DNA from: Promethearchaeota archaeon
GTDB lineage: Archaea > Asgardarchaeota > Lokiarchaeia > Sigynarchaeales > SOKP01
Reading direction: 5' to 3'
Assembly: GCA_030668025.1 (NCBI GenBank)
Contig: DAOUUT010000033.1
Coordinates: forward strand, 1 to 19,226
Length of the DNA stretch: 19,226 nucleotides
The notes under the pieces were generated by a model, which was not told the DNA's origin, made no database searches, and was given only the letters and a program-made list of their open reading frames with translations. Below are positions 1 through 7,375 of this stretch, piece after piece; position 1 is the first letter of the stretch; each line of letters begins with the position of its first letter. A program made the position numbers and the translations under genes.

Positions 1-2
1 AA

Positions 3-77
3 GCATTCCCAAATTCTATAACTGATGATGGGATACAGGGTTTGGTGTTAAACCCACAAGTTGTCAAGATTTCTTGA
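3..77 (+). CDS. 3' end of an upstream gene (partial, unidentified)
   Basis: The third frame is open from the window edge to a TGA at 75-77. It reads as a protein-like C-terminus (…TDDGIQGLVLNPQVVKIS-stop). It is followed by an AT-rich spacer and then the next gene at 164. About 24 residues are visible, too few to assign a family. The minus strand is also open over this stretch, so the strand is not certain. The call rests only on residue composition and on an otherwise unexplained gene-free edge. Confidence 0.35.
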   Translation, partial: AFPNSITDDGIQGLVLNPQVVKIS

Positions 78-163
78 TAATTTTTAATAAGACTAGGTAA
101 GTTATACTAGTTTTGATAACATGATGAAGTTAAATTAAATTAAAAGAAGAGGAATTTAAGAAA

Positions 164-592
164 ATGGAACACAAAAAATGGATAATTCTCTGCTTTATTG
201 GTGGAGTTTTAATGGTTATAAGTTCTGTGGTGGGTAGCGTGGGTTTTATAGGTACAGTCTTGACCTTGGCTGCAGAAGCTCTCGGGGTTGAAACGACGCA
301 ATATTTCTCAATTTTATTGACAGTTTTAGGATATATTGCGGCAGGCGGAGGAATTTCAGTTATGGTTGGAGCCTTGATTGCTGGTTATGGTCCCGATAGA
401 ATTGGAAGAATTGTTATAGGTATAGGAATTGGAACGGGTATACTTGGTCTGATTATAATCCTAATAACGAATCTTATAACTGGAGCGTCGATAAGTGATT
501 TACCTAACATACTTTTAAGTGCCTTCAACGGGACTTATGGACTTGCAGGCGTTCTTATTTCAATCTTTTCAAGGATGAGATTAAAAGATTAA
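164..592 (+). CDS. Small four-helix membrane protein, unknown function
   Basis: This 142-residue protein is almost entirely hydrophobic. It has four predicted membrane segments at roughly residues 6-30, 48-72, 80-103 and 118-136, rich in Gly, Ile and Val. Short charged pieces lie at the N-terminus (MEHKKW) and C-terminus (SRMRLKD), so both ends are probably cytoplasmic. There is no catalytic motif and no cysteine pair. A GAGGA sequence at 149-153 lies 10 nt before the ATG and supports this start. I do not recognise the family; it could be an integral membrane protein of an Asgard-specific group. It stands alone, with a 140 bp AT-rich spacer before the next gene. Confidence 0.75.
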   Translation: MEHKKWIILCFIGGVLMVISSVVGSVGFIGTVLTLAAEALGVETTQYFSILLTVLGYIAAGGGISVMVGALIAGYGPDRIGRIVIGIGIGTGILGLIIILITNLITGASISDLPNILLSAFNGTYGLAGVLISIFSRMRLKD

Positions 593-686
593 ACGGGCAT
601 ACCTTAATATTTATTAATTTCAACTTGAAATCTAAGTTTTATTAATATTTTTTTCTAATTTCTTTTTTCAATAACAAAATTAAAAA

Positions 687-694
687 TTTAAATA
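687..694 (+). promoter_or_regulatory. TATA box for the dehydratase gene
   Basis: TTTAAATA lies 40-57 bp upstream of the two candidate start codons (735 and 744) in a purine-rich setting. A start of transcription about 25 bp downstream would give a leader of roughly 20-30 nt. This matches the archaeal TATA consensus, but AT-rich DNA makes chance matches common. Confidence 0.45.
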
Positions 695-734
695 GTTTAA
701 AATCAAAAGTATATTAACCCAAATATGTAAATGG

Positions 735-2222
735 ATGATATATATGAGAACAAAAGAACAATATATGAAAGATCTAAGTAAAATGTATAATAATATCTTT
801 TACGACGGGGAGAGGATTGATCGTTTAGACGAGCAGCAAATCCCTTGTATTAATACAATTGGAATGACTTTTGATTTAGCTGAAGATCCAGAATATAAGG
901 ATTTAATGCTTGTGAAATCTCATCTTACAGGTGAGATAATTAATCGGTTTACACATATCCATCAAAATACTGACGATCTTCATAAGAAACAAGATATGAC
1001 GCGAAAGCTCTGTCAGAGAGTTGGCGGATGTATTCAGCGCTGTATGGGGTGTGATGGAACAAACGCAGTGTATAATGTGAGCTACGAAGCGGATAAATTA
1101 AATAAAGGAGAAACAAATTACCACGGAAACTTTAAAAAATGGTTGGAGCGATTTCAGAAAGAAGATTTAATTGCTGCTTGTGCTCAAACGGATGTAAAAG
1201 GTGATCGAATAAAGCGTCCAGCGGATCAGGAAGACCCAGACATGTATGTTCGCGTTGTAGAAAGAAAAAAGGACGGGATAATAGTTAGTGGTTGTAAGGT
1301 CCATATTTCCGAAGCTTCTGTATCTGACGAAATCTTAGTTGTTCCAACAAGAGCATTAAGACCGAAGGATAAAGATTATGCTGTTGCATTTGCGTTACCT
1401 GCGGATCATAAAGACGTTAAACAAGTAGTCACCGTCCACAATTTTCGCAAAAGGGATTATTTTAAACGCGGGTTTATGCCCGGAGCTACAGATTCGTATA
1501 TTATTTTTGACAATGTATTTGTTCCATGGGAAAGGGTTTTTCTATGTGGTGAATATCAACATGCTGGCGTTCTTGCCTTATTATTTGCGCTATTTCACCG
1601 TCACAGTTATTCAGGATGCAAACCAGCTATCGGAGATTTAGTAGTCGGTACTGCCGCTTTAGCAGCAGAGTATAATAATATTCATAGGACTCCTCACGTA
1701 AGACATAAATTAGCGGAATTAATTATGGTATCAGAACTTGGTTATGCCGCAGGATACACGGCCTCTGATTTAGGTAAGCCCGAAGTTTATATACCGGGCG
1801 TAGGAGTTGTCCCCTACGGTCCTGGAAGCTTTATTCCAAATTCTATTTATTGTAATGTTGGAAGATGTATTTCTGGAGAAAATGTTTTTCGCGAAGCTGA
1901 GATAATAGCAGATATTTCTGGTGGCATTCCAGCAACTTTCCCACACGAAAAGGATTTTGTTAATCCAGAAATTAAGGACTATCTCTATAAATACATTACT
2001 AGAAACCCTAACATTTCGCCTGAAAATGCCGCGCAATTCTGGCGGTTTGTTGGTGATATGTACTGTTCGGCAACGGGAGGAATACTTCTCTATGGAAATT
2101 ATCATGGCGGTGGTTCGCCCATAATGGAAAGTATTGCTATCACAACACAGTACGACATTGAATCCAAAAAAAAGCTGGTAAAAGATATTGCAGGAATTGA
2201 CGACAAATTAAACAAAACTTAA
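735..2222 (+). CDS. 4-hydroxybutyryl-CoA dehydratase / vinylacetyl-CoA isomerase family enzyme
   Basis: The 495 residues match the length and architecture of the 4-hydroxyphenylacetate 3-hydroxylase (HpaB) fold. Within it they fit the [4Fe-4S]- and FAD-containing 4-hydroxybutyryl-CoA dehydratases, which convert 4-hydroxybutyryl-CoA to crotonyl-CoA. All four cluster ligands known from the Clostridium enzyme AbfD are recognisable: Cys99 and Cys103 (GGCIQRCMGCDG), then His288 and Cys295 (HRHSYSGCK) with the same seven-residue spacing. The active-site Tyr292 and Lys296 are also kept. One difference is HIS at residues 190-192, where AbfD has H-Q-T. The family also includes plain hydroxylases, but those lack the cysteine ligands. 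Translation could start at 735 or at the in-frame ATG 744, which fits family N-termini equally well. UbiA and methyltransferase genes follow on the same strand. The substrate is inferred, not shown. Confidence 0.88.
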   Translation: MIYMRTKEQYMKDLSKMYNNIFYDGERIDRLDEQQIPCINTIGMTFDLAEDPEYKDLMLVKSHLTGEIINRFTHIHQNTDDLHKKQDMTRKLCQRVGGCIQRCMGCDGTNAVYNVSYEADKLNKGETNYHGNFKKWLERFQKEDLIAACAQTDVKGDRIKRPADQEDPDMYVRVVERKKDGIIVSGCKVHISEASVSDEILVVPTRALRPKDKDYAVAFALPADHKDVKQVVTVHNFRKRDYFKRGFMPGATDSYIIFDNVFVPWERVFLCGEYQHAGVLALLFALFHRHSYSGCKPAIGDLVVGTAALAAEYNNIHRTPHVRHKLAELIMVSELGYAAGYTASDLGKPEVYIPGVGVVPYGPGSFIPNSIYCNVGRCISGENVFREAEIIADISGGIPATFPHEKDFVNPEIKDYLYKYITRNPNISPENAAQFWRFVGDMYCSATGGILLYGNYHGGGSPIMESIAITTQYDIESKKKLVKDIAGIDDKLNKT

Positions 2223-2298
2223 AACTTAATCAACTAATTTTTTATATTTATTTTAATTTTATCTATTTATTTTAAGGATTAAATGCCCATTAATTGCT

Positions 2299-3216
2299 AT
2301 GACAATGAAAGAGAAAATTAAAGCTTATATAGATTTAACTAGAGCACATTTTGCTCCCGTGTGGCCCTTATTATTTTGTTCGGGTTTAATGCTCGCATTT
2401 AAAAATTACGATTATTTCTCGTGGGAGCTCTTAATTCTAGCCGTTTTCATTGGACTTTTTGGGTTTGAAGCTGGATTGGTATTAAATGACATTATAGATC
2501 ATAATATCGATAAGTTAGATACTAATGACGATAGACTTACGAAATATTGGAGACCGTTTAAAGCGAGACCAATACCTTCAGGCAGAATCTCTTTAAGGGA
2601 AGCACTTGTAGTATTTGTAGTACTTGTATTGGTTTCTATCGTTTTAATAACTTTCGTACCCTTTCCAAATAACATTTATGTTTACATTATAATGGCTTAT
2701 ACTTATTCAATGGAAATATTTTATCAACTTAAAAAAAGGGATCAGAAGTTTCCAATCGCCCAATTACTTGGAAGAACTGACCTTTTATTGTTCCCAATTG
2801 CAGGATATTTATGTTATGGACAATTAGATGTTACAGTTTTTCTTTATATAATCTTTCTTTATCCTTGGGCACTTGCACATCTAGGTATTAATGACTTGAT
2901 TGATGTAAAGAACGATCAAGCAAAAAATTTAAAAACAATTACCATTTTATACGGTTTAAATGGCAATATAAAATGGATAGTCATTTTTTCATTAATTCAC
3001 CTATTTATTGCCCCATTTTTCGTAGTTTTTGAAATGGGGCCGATAGCTTATATAGGATTTACATTTGCTTGGGGAGCGATCGTAATCGCTAATGTTCTAA
3101 TAATAAAAGGGAAAGATTCTAAATCGGGATTAAGGGCATTATTTTTATTTCACGGATCGCTACTAATTTACATTTTATCCATAATTATTGATTCGTCTAT
3201 TATAATTTTTCAATAA
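2299..3216 (+). CDS. UbiA-family prenyltransferase
   Basis: This is a 305-residue membrane protein with about eight hydrophobic segments. It carries both Asp-rich motifs of the UbiA superfamily: N-D-I-I-D-x3-D at 63-71 and N-D-L-I-D-x3-D at 198-206, which bind Mg2+-prenyl diphosphate. The RPIPSG signature follows at 90-95. These enzymes move a prenyl chain onto aromatic rings or lipid headgroups, for example in quinone, haem O and archaeal ether lipid (DGGGP synthase) pathways. Motif 1 is longer and more Asp-rich (NDIIDHNIDKLD) than in many relatives, and I cannot place the substrate. It starts 76 bp after the dehydratase. A second in-frame ATG at 2305 is an alternative start. The downstream methyltransferase could act on the same product, but that is only proximity. 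Confidence 0.88.
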   Translation: MTMKEKIKAYIDLTRAHFAPVWPLLFCSGLMLAFKNYDYFSWELLILAVFIGLFGFEAGLVLNDIIDHNIDKLDTNDDRLTKYWRPFKARPIPSGRISLREALVVFVVLVLVSIVLITFVPFPNNIYVYIIMAYTYSMEIFYQLKKRDQKFPIAQLLGRTDLLLFPIAGYLCYGQLDVTVFLYIIFLYPWALAHLGINDLIDVKNDQAKNLKTITILYGLNGNIKWIVIFSLIHLFIAPFFVVFEMGPIAYIGFTFAWGAIVIANVLIIKGKDSKSGLRALFLFHGSLLIYILSIIIDSSIIIFQ

Positions 3217-3257
3217 CTTAACAAGATTAGAATAATAGTTAATTTTTAAGAAAAGCG

Positions 3258-3265
3258 TTTAAATG
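3258..3265 (+). promoter_or_regulatory. Possible TATA box for the methyltransferase gene
   Basis: TTTAAATG lies 31-38 bp before the ATG at 3296. The implied transcription start (about 3285-3288) would give a very short leader. This sits awkwardly with the AGGTGA ribosome-binding-like sequence at 3282-3287, so either the promoter or the binding site may be fortuitous. Confidence 0.3.
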
Positions 3266-3295
3266 ATAAATGAAAGAATATAGGTGAAAATATTA

Positions 3296-3862
3296 ATGGA
3301 TTTTAGTAAAGCTAAAGGAATTTTAGGAGATGAATTTGGTAGGGATGCAGATTTTTTGAGTTCTGTTGTATCTAAACTGAAATTAGTAAAGAACTCAAAA
3401 GTTTTAGATGTTGGTACGGGTAGAGGTCATATGGCAATATTACTTGCCCTTCACGGTTATCAAGTTATTACAGGCGAGCCTGAGGGCGTTAACTGGGGCG
3501 ATTGGAATACACCGGCTAAGAAAGTAAACGTTGAGGATATGATTACATTTACACCTTTTAACGCAGAAAAAATGCCTTTTGAATCCACTTCTTTTGACGC
3601 TATTTTTCTATATGCTACTTTCCATCATATAAGTAATAAAATGCTCGCACTAAGCGAATTTCTGCGCGTTATGAAGCCTAAAGGTACATTGATAATTATT
3701 GAATTGACAGATGAAGGGGTTGAAGTAGTGAGAAAGCGATGGAGAGGTCACCCAGATGCCGTTGACCCAAGGGCTTACACAAAAGATTTAGCGTTTGAAG
3801 TAAAAGTTATAGAAAGTAAGTATTTAAACGCTTATATTTATAGTAAGATTATAAATGAGTAA
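3296..3862 (+). CDS. Class I SAM-dependent methyltransferase
   Basis: The protein has the Rossmann-like methyltransferase order. Motif I LDVGTGRGH, the glycine-rich SAM loop, follows the first strand; an acidic E-P-E-G follows the second strand; N-A-E-K-M-P-F sits in the usual motif II region; and DAIFLYATFHHI leads to LRVMKPKGTLIII. This is the Ubiquinone/menaquinone-biosynthesis-like (Methyltransf_11) pattern, with unknown acceptor. I chose ATG 3296 (188 residues) because AGGTGA at 3282-3287 lies 8 nt before it. An in-frame GTG at 3284 (192 residues) overlaps that AGGTGA and is less likely. The stretch GEPEGVNWGDW after strand 2 is unusual. It follows the UbiA gene by about 80 bp, so quinone- or lipid-ring methylation is possible but unproven. 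Confidence 0.82.
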   Translation: MDFSKAKGILGDEFGRDADFLSSVVSKLKLVKNSKVLDVGTGRGHMAILLALHGYQVITGEPEGVNWGDWNTPAKKVNVEDMITFTPFNAEKMPFESTSFDAIFLYATFHHISNKMLALSEFLRVMKPKGTLIIIELTDEGVEVVRKRWRGHPDAVDPRAYTKDLAFEVKVIESKYLNAYIYSKIINE

Positions 3863-3903
3863 TCCGGGATGTATAGGAAAACTGAAAAACTCAATAACTC
3901 ATG

Positions 3904-3911
3904 TTTAAATA
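3904..3911 (+). promoter_or_regulatory. TATA box upstream of the short ORF and Cys-rich membrane gene
   Basis: TTTAAATA (continuing TAAATAA) lies 30-37 bp before the ATG at 3941. It predicts a transcript beginning close to that ATG. This is the usual archaeal spacing and argues that the short reading frame at 3941 is at the very 5' end of the message. Confidence 0.45.
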
Positions 3912-3940
3912 TAAATAACACCTATTTAGATATTGAATCT

Positions 3941-4006
3941 ATGACTGAATTGAAAATATCTATTCCAAAAGAACTTGCAGATGGAAAAAAAAGGTTTTAT
4001 ATTTGA
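3941..4006 (+). CDS. 21-codon ORF coupled to the downstream membrane gene
   Basis: An ATG about 30 bp after a TATA box opens a 21-residue frame (MTELKISIPKEL…) that ends in TGA at 4004-4006. Its stop overlaps the TTG start of the next gene as TTGA. An A8 tract at 3985-3992 lies near its end, and a -1 shift there would join it to the downstream frame without any stop. It could be a leader peptide, the true N-terminus of the next protein (frameshift or a homopolymer sequence error), or chance. The peptide itself matches nothing I know. Confidence 0.3.
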   Translation: MTELKISIPKELADGKKRFYI

Positions 4007-4653
4007 GAGATGAAGATCAAAGACGGAATATCTGCAATGTTGAATCTATTAATTGCCAGAAATGTTCTGTGAATGGAAAATTAATGTGTAAGTTTGATAT
4101 AAAAGACACAATCTATTTTATAATACCTGTTTTGGGCGCATGGATTGTTTCGGTGGTAGGAATTTTACATGGGTTTATTTCTGGAGGGTTAAATACTCTT
4201 CAATTGATCTTCTTAATCTTTAGTTATATTGGGTATTTAGTGTTTTTCTTCCAAGTCTGGGAAAATAAAATACTCTGTAGTCATTGTCCTTATTATGCAT
4301 TTGAAGATGAGAATAAAGTCAAATGCTATGCAAATTATGGCATTCATAAAGCTTGGAAGTACAATCCGGCCCCTATGAGTCGCTCAGAAAAAATTCAATT
4401 CATAATTAGCATCACAATTTTCGCTGGTTATCCTTTAATTTTTTTATTCTTAGCAAAAATGTACATTTATTTTATAATCTCGCTAATTTTTTCAATAATT
4501 TGGATCGTTTCAATGCATTTTCTCAGTTGTTCTAAATGTCCTAACTTTAGCTGTCCATTGAATGCCGTTCCAAAAAGTGTAGTTGATGATTATTTAAAGC
4601 ACAATACCGTAATGCGAAAGGCGTGGGAAGAACAAGGATATATTATCGATTAA
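4003..4653 (+). CDS. Cysteine-rich four-helix membrane protein, unknown function
   Basis: This 216-residue protein has membrane segments at about 34-56, 66-84, 134-150 and 154-173. Ten cysteines sit outside them: Cys11, then Cys18-x2-Cys21 and Cys29 before helix 1; Cys92-x2-Cys95 with Cys108 after helix 2; and Cys176-x2-Cys179-x4-Cys184 after helix 4. The two inner clusters share the form C-S-x-C-P, so the protein may be a duplicated two-helix unit. All clusters would lie on one face of the membrane, suited to metal or Fe-S binding. I do not recognise the family and infer no reaction. No in-frame ATG precedes the first cysteines, so the start is TTG 4003 unless the 3941 frame is joined to it. 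It converges on the MFS gene, overlapping by 4 bp. Confidence 0.68.
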   Translation: MRDEDQRRNICNVESINCQKCSVNGKLMCKFDIKDTIYFIIPVLGAWIVSVVGILHGFISGGLNTLQLIFLIFSYIGYLVFFFQVWENKILCSHCPYYAFEDENKVKCYANYGIHKAWKYNPAPMSRSEKIQFIISITIFAGYPLIFLFLAKMYIYFIISLIFSIIWIVSMHFLSCSKCPNFSCPLNAVPKSVVDDYLKHNTVMRKAWEEQGYIID

Positions 4654-5936
4654 TCAATAAGCTTCTTTTTTATATTTCGAGAGAAGTAGATTAAAGGTAT
4701 AAAGACCGAGAATATAAAAATTATAAGAAATATAAATATTGCATATATATTAATTTCCGCAACAAAACCCGCTAAAATGGGCGTTAAGCCGAACCCTGTA
4801 CCTTTTAAGACTTCATTTATAGTAGAATATTTTTTAGTATTTTTTTCAGCACCGTAATCAATCATAATTTTTAAAGAAGCACCTTGGACTAGTCCTATGA
4901 AAAGGCCGATACTTGCACTAATAATTGAAATGTATAACAAATTTTGGGTGATTATAATTGCAAAGGAGCTAAAAACGATCATTATAAGGCTTGTAAATAC
5001 AGATACTTTTCTGGAATAAATTTTCATAGAATTACTCCAAGTTAAGCCTGTTAATTGCCCAATTTGGAGAGAAAGTTGAATGAGATATGCAAAATAAGAA
5101 GGACTTCCGAATGATTTAAGAAATACAGGATAACTAAAGCGAATTATGGATTTTGATATAGCATATACAAATAAAGTTAACCAAGAAAATATAATGGGAT
5201 ATATAATCATATTATTATTTGATTTTTGTTTAGGTCCCTTTCTTAGATTCACATCAGAGTTAAGATCAACACGATATTGCTCTATATTTACAGTTTTTTC
5301 GTCTAAATGATTTAACTCTGAATCTTTTTTAAGTAATAAACTACAAGGTAGTAAAAGAAAGGAAAGAAACAACGCAATCGTCATGGTAATGTACTCATTC
5401 AACGTTAAAGCCCATAAATAACCAAAGAGAAGTCCTAATATAAAACCAAGATTCCACGAGTAATTGAATTGTTTGAAATTTCTATTAGATTTTTCATCGT
5501 TACTTACGCTTTGCCATCTGCTTAGGAGATTGTAGCAATTAGGCCAGTAAATACCTAACGATATCCCGCTTAGGATGCGAATCGAAATTAAATATAAGGG
5601 ATCAAAATATAACATCTGAGCACCCATTAATATCGGTGTGGAAATAGAAGATAGGATGATAGAATTTCGAATTCCAAGTTTTAAAGTAATGAATTGACCC
5701 ACTAATGGACCGATTATATAAGCAACTGCCGTTGCTGAACTAATAAATCCTAAGGTACTTTCGTTAATATCTACAGTGAAATATAAATAGTTTAGAAATG
5801 CTCTTTCGAAAATTGAAATGAAAAATAAGCGTATAAAAGAAAGTAAGAATATTGGCCAAGTATGATAAACTATTTGACTATCGCATTTTGTTGCTTTCTT
5901 AGATTGGAAGAGAGGCGTACCTTCTGGGTTTACCAT
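4650..5936 (-). CDS. MFS transporter
   Basis: This 428-residue protein has about 12 hydrophobic segments in two halves, split by a charged loop at about residues 208-240. This is the major facilitator layout. After the first helices come G-P-L-V-G-Q and the L-x-L-G-I-R-N stretch, a degenerate form of the MFS loop 2-3 motif. In the second half SASIGLFIGLVQGASLKIM is typical of the drug and metabolite branches. The substrate cannot be read from the sequence. The ATG at 5936 is the first in frame. The stop codon shares a TTAA palindrome (4650-4653) with the stop of the opposing gene. The divergent neighbour at 6069 shares its 132 bp promoter region. Confidence 0.8.
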   Translation of the reverse strand: MVNPEGTPLFQSKKATKCDSQIVYHTWPIFLLSFIRLFFISIFERAFLNYLYFTVDINESTLGFISSATAVAYIIGPLVGQFITLKLGIRNSIILSSISTPILMGAQMLYFDPLYLISIRILSGISLGIYWPNCYNLLSRWQSVSNDEKSNRNFKQFNYSWNLGFILGLLFGYLWALTLNEYITMTIALFLSFLLLPCSLLLKKDSELNHLDEKTVNIEQYRVDLNSDVNLRKGPKQKSNNNMIIYPIIFSWLTLFVYAISKSIIRFSYPVFLKSFGSPSYFAYLIQLSLQIGQLTGLTWSNSMKIYSRKVSVFTSLIMIVFSSFAIIITQNLLYISIISASIGLFIGLVQGASLKIMIDYGAEKNTKKYSTINEVLKGTGFGLTPILAGFVAEINIYAIFIFLIIFIFSVFIPLIYFSRNIKKKLID

Positions 5937-6039
5937 AAACCTAACCTAATTATTATGTTAAAGAATAAAAATCTGGATACATCAAATACTTTTTTGTTAT
6001 GAAAATATTTATTAACAAATTCTTTCATAATTTGTGTAC

Positions 6040-6047
6040 TTTAAATT
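6040..6047 (+). promoter_or_regulatory. TATA box giving a near-leaderless transcript
   Basis: TTTAAATT is centred about 26 bp before the ATG at 6069, so transcription would begin at or next to the start codon. No ribosome-binding-like sequence lies before that ATG, which fits a leaderless message. Confidence 0.4.
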
Positions 6048-6068
6048 CAAAATAATTTAAGATTAAAA

Positions 6069-6545
6069 ATGAGAGAAAAAAACCTTAAAGGGCGTACTGA
6101 ATTCAATACCGTTCGATTCTTAGGATATGTTTTGTGGAAACAATCAGATGGATTTCATTTTAGATGGACCACGAAAGGAAGTAAAACAAATAACTTCCAA
6201 GGAAAAATAATTTATGAAGATAAATTTATAATCACAAAAATGGTTAGACGTAATACGGAGATAGACACAAGTGAAGAAACCTCAATTGGATGGAACACTA
6301 CATTACGAGGTAAAGTGGATGGATTTAATTTCCGTACTCCTGGAAATTTCACGGTTATTTTAAATATAAAAAATAAGAAAATTAAACCAAAAAAAATTTA
6401 TTTAGGTCCAAATTTAACACAACCAGATAGTAATCCCTTTACAATCGTTCAAAGAATTGATGAAATTGAAGAAGAGCCGAACAAAAAAAGTACTCCAAAG
6501 ACAGAATCAGAAGTCAATGGGGAAAAAGAAGAAATAATTGTTTGA
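6069..6545 (+). CDS. Unknown soluble protein with an internal beta-rich duplication
   Basis: The 158-residue protein has no signal peptide or membrane segment. Residues 27-57 (DGFHFRWTT…GKIIYEDKFI) and 84-105 (DGFNFRTPG…ILNIKNKKI) share the pattern D-G-F-x-F-R, a glycine turn and an alternating hydrophobic strand. Both copies are preceded by W-containing strands (VLWK, IGWN). This looks like two repeats of a small beta-sheet unit. The last 30 residues (E-I-E-E-E-P-N-K-K…) are charged and probably disordered. No cysteine or catalytic motif is present. I do not recognise a family. The gene is probably read from a leaderless message and diverges from the MFS transporter gene. Confidence 0.65.
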   Translation: MREKNLKGRTEFNTVRFLGYVLWKQSDGFHFRWTTKGSKTNNFQGKIIYEDKFIITKMVRRNTEIDTSEETSIGWNTTLRGKVDGFNFRTPGNFTVILNIKNKKIKPKKIYLGPNLTQPDSNPFTIVQRIDEIEEEPNKKSTPKTESEVNGEKEEIIV

Positions 6546-6666
6546 ATTTATTCAATAAAGGCTATGGCTTATTCAGTGAGAAAAGATTTGCTGTAGATTG
6601 TCGTAACTTCATCGAAGGAAATATGTCTTAAGTTTTCATTAATTGATTTAATAAATCCCTCGTTAT

Positions 6667-7305
6667 TTATGGCAATTGTTTTTGTTTTTTTAATTTTGGT
6701 ACAAACATAGGGACATTTTTCTTATAATCCTCATAAATTTTACCAAATTCTTTAACTAATTCTTTTTCCTCTTTCCATGCAACGAGAAAATTTAATAGAA
6801 TTATTACAGGAGTAATAAGTAAAGAAAAGAACGAGGATAACAGAAAAGAAATTCCTATATGTGCTAATATTCCTCCAAAGTATTGTGGATGCCTAATTAC
6901 GGAATAAATTTTAGATGAAACGATCTTTTCTGTCCTATGTGTTTCTGATACTTTAAGAGTGGTTAGTCTTACACTTACGATTCCACACCAAGCTCCCATT
7001 AAAATAAAAGGGATAGAAACTAATAAATGGAATAATGGTAATGAAAAATTAATTATTGGAATAGATATAACGAAATCTTGAAAAATTGGAGTAATAAACC
7101 TAGGCTGAGGCGAAATCCAAATTCCAAACCAAAATGCAAAAAAACCCCATCCCGATGTGAGACCGAGTATTGCGGTAATTTTATTACCTTTATCCTTTCC
7201 ATATTTTATTTGAAATTTTGAATGTTCAACTGATAAAAAATGAAGCGGTACCATAATACACATACCTAAGATGGAAATAATAAACCAAATATATATTTTT
7301 AGCAA
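6667..7305 (-). CDS. Isoprenylcysteine/phospholipid methyltransferase-like membrane protein
   Basis: This 212-residue membrane protein has about five hydrophobic segments. Its C-terminal half carries the ICMT/PEMT signature in order: IYSVIRHPQYFGG (133-145) for SAM binding, the helical segment, WKEEKELVKEFG with the conserved Glu pair at 179-180, and YEDYKKNVPMFVPKL (191-205). Family members methylate prenylated cysteine, phospholipid headgroups or other hydrophobic substrates. The archaeal substrate is unknown. The start appears to be TTG 7305, because AGGAG lies only 3 nt upstream. The next in-frame ATG is at residue 15, in the middle of helix 1. A UbiA prenyltransferase is encoded elsewhere in the window, but no direct link is shown. 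The SDR gene is upstream on the same strand, 70 bp away. Confidence 0.8.
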   Translation of the reverse strand: MLKIYIWFIISILGMCIMVPLHFLSVEHSKFQIKYGKDKGNKITAILGLTSGWGFFAFWFGIWISPQPRFITPIFQDFVISIPIINFSLPLFHLLVSIPFILMGAWCGIVSVRLTTLKVSETHRTEKIVSSKIYSVIRHPQYFGGILAHIGISFLLSSFFSLLITPVIILLNFLVAWKEEKELVKEFGKIYEDYKKNVPMFVPKLKKQKQLP

Positions 7306-7375
7306 CTTCTCCTTTTATTTTTTATTATTTAATTTTTTATCATTAATTAGACTACGATAATCTGATTTAAATATT

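Noticed and set aside
1770..2105. Minus-strand frame inside the dehydratase gene
   Set aside because: The plus strand codes for conserved family sequence throughout, and the antisense frame has no recognisable motif.
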